Shown in pieces: positions 63,939 through 64,000 of a stretch of 64,000 nucleotides of DNA. Position 1 is the first letter of the stretch, and every line of letters begins with the position of its first letter. Source of the DNA: Gallionellaceae bacterium. Lineage in GTDB: Bacteria; Pseudomonadota; Gammaproteobacteria; Burkholderiales; Thiobacillaceae. The position numbers were made by a program, and so were the translations under genes. The stretch covers positions 186,001-250,000 of the forward strand of contig JAQTLU010000004.1 in the NCBI GenBank assembly GCA_028714735.1. The letters are read 5' to 3'. The notes below the pieces were generated by a model. The model was not told the origin of the DNA. It saw only the letters and a list, made by a program, of their open reading frames with translations, and ran no database searches.

Positions 63939-64000
63939 GCCGGATCAGTGCGTAATAACGGCTGCGGTCGCGTGGCCGGAAACCGCTCCAGACGGTCGCT
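63925..64000 (-). CDS. 3' end of an unidentified gene (partial)
   Basis: The last 24 codons of a minus-strand gene, ending SRYYALIRREES and a TGA at 63927-63925. It overlaps the mobA GTG at 63938, so it is the upstream member of the same operon. Too short to identify; a relation to molybdenum enzymes is only suggested by position. Confidence 0.5.
   Translation of the reverse strand, partial: ATVWSGFRPRDRSRYYALIRREES

Overview
The window is GC-rich (roughly two thirds G+C), densely packed DNA that reads as a betaproteobacterial chromosome. Signs of this are the hemA-prfA order, a dusB-fis-purH-purD cluster, a cydP-cydA-cydB-cydX operon, a TTG-started second infA next to a cold-shock gene, and a DUF3579 gene. 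Several PEP-CTERM proteins, a hoxFUYH NAD-linked [NiFe] hydrogenase and an arsenic operon suggest a free-living, respiratory, probably hydrogen- or sulfur-oxidising member of the Thiobacillus/Rhodocyclales kind. That placement is inference.

Layout. 1-3211: end of an MMPL-type exporter and three exported proteins, the last a TlpA-like thioredoxin. 3634-8123: a Tat-exported metallophosphoesterase, a PEP-CTERM protein, a small P-loop kinase, a Tim44-domain protein and a membrane zinc peptidase that seems to start at CTG. 8124-12095: an AT-richer accessory island. It holds two integron-type gene cassettes with attC sites but no integrase, a 261-bp copy of the prfA 3' end, and a broken AbiEii toxin with its AbiEi antitoxin. 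12096-18893 (minus): prfA, hemA, a class A penicillin-binding protein and hemF. 19123-22197: cytochrome bd oxidase operon. 22389-35849: three TonB-dependent receptors (two with a CxxxM...HxM copper-type signature), three PEP-CTERM genes, and an operon of DUF4198 protein, polyferredoxin, DsbD-like membrane protein and ExbB-ExbD-TonB.

36032-45572 (minus): a lone MlaF-type ATPase with an altered H-loop, an ATP-grasp-like plus methyltransferase pair, tsaC, purD, purH, fis, dusB and a cation/proton antiporter. 45817-51304 (plus): csp, infA, lnt, selD, a SulP transporter and a DUF3579 protein. 51313-58248 (minus): an eleven-gene arsenic operon, read from arsR down to arsM and a small thioredoxin. 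58280-63269 (minus): hoxF-hoxU-hoxY-hoxH and the maturation protease. 63318-64000: mobA and the end of an unidentified gene.

How it fits together. A recurrent palindrome, TGCGRC-N5-GYCRYA, lies in four promoter-bearing gaps: before the bd oxidase, before two TonB receptors, and twice between divergent PEP-CTERM genes. It resembles the RegA/PrrA/RoxR redox-regulator site and would tie the oxidase and the metal-uptake genes into one redox regulon. The receptor-polyferredoxin-ExbBD-TonB set looks like a reductive metal (probably copper) acquisition system. The island at prfA shows several insertion events at one spot. The arsenic operon probably starts at a leaderless promoter whose -35 box overlaps the stop codon of the hydrogenase protease gene. 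No tRNA, rRNA, CRISPR array, integrase or transposase was seen.
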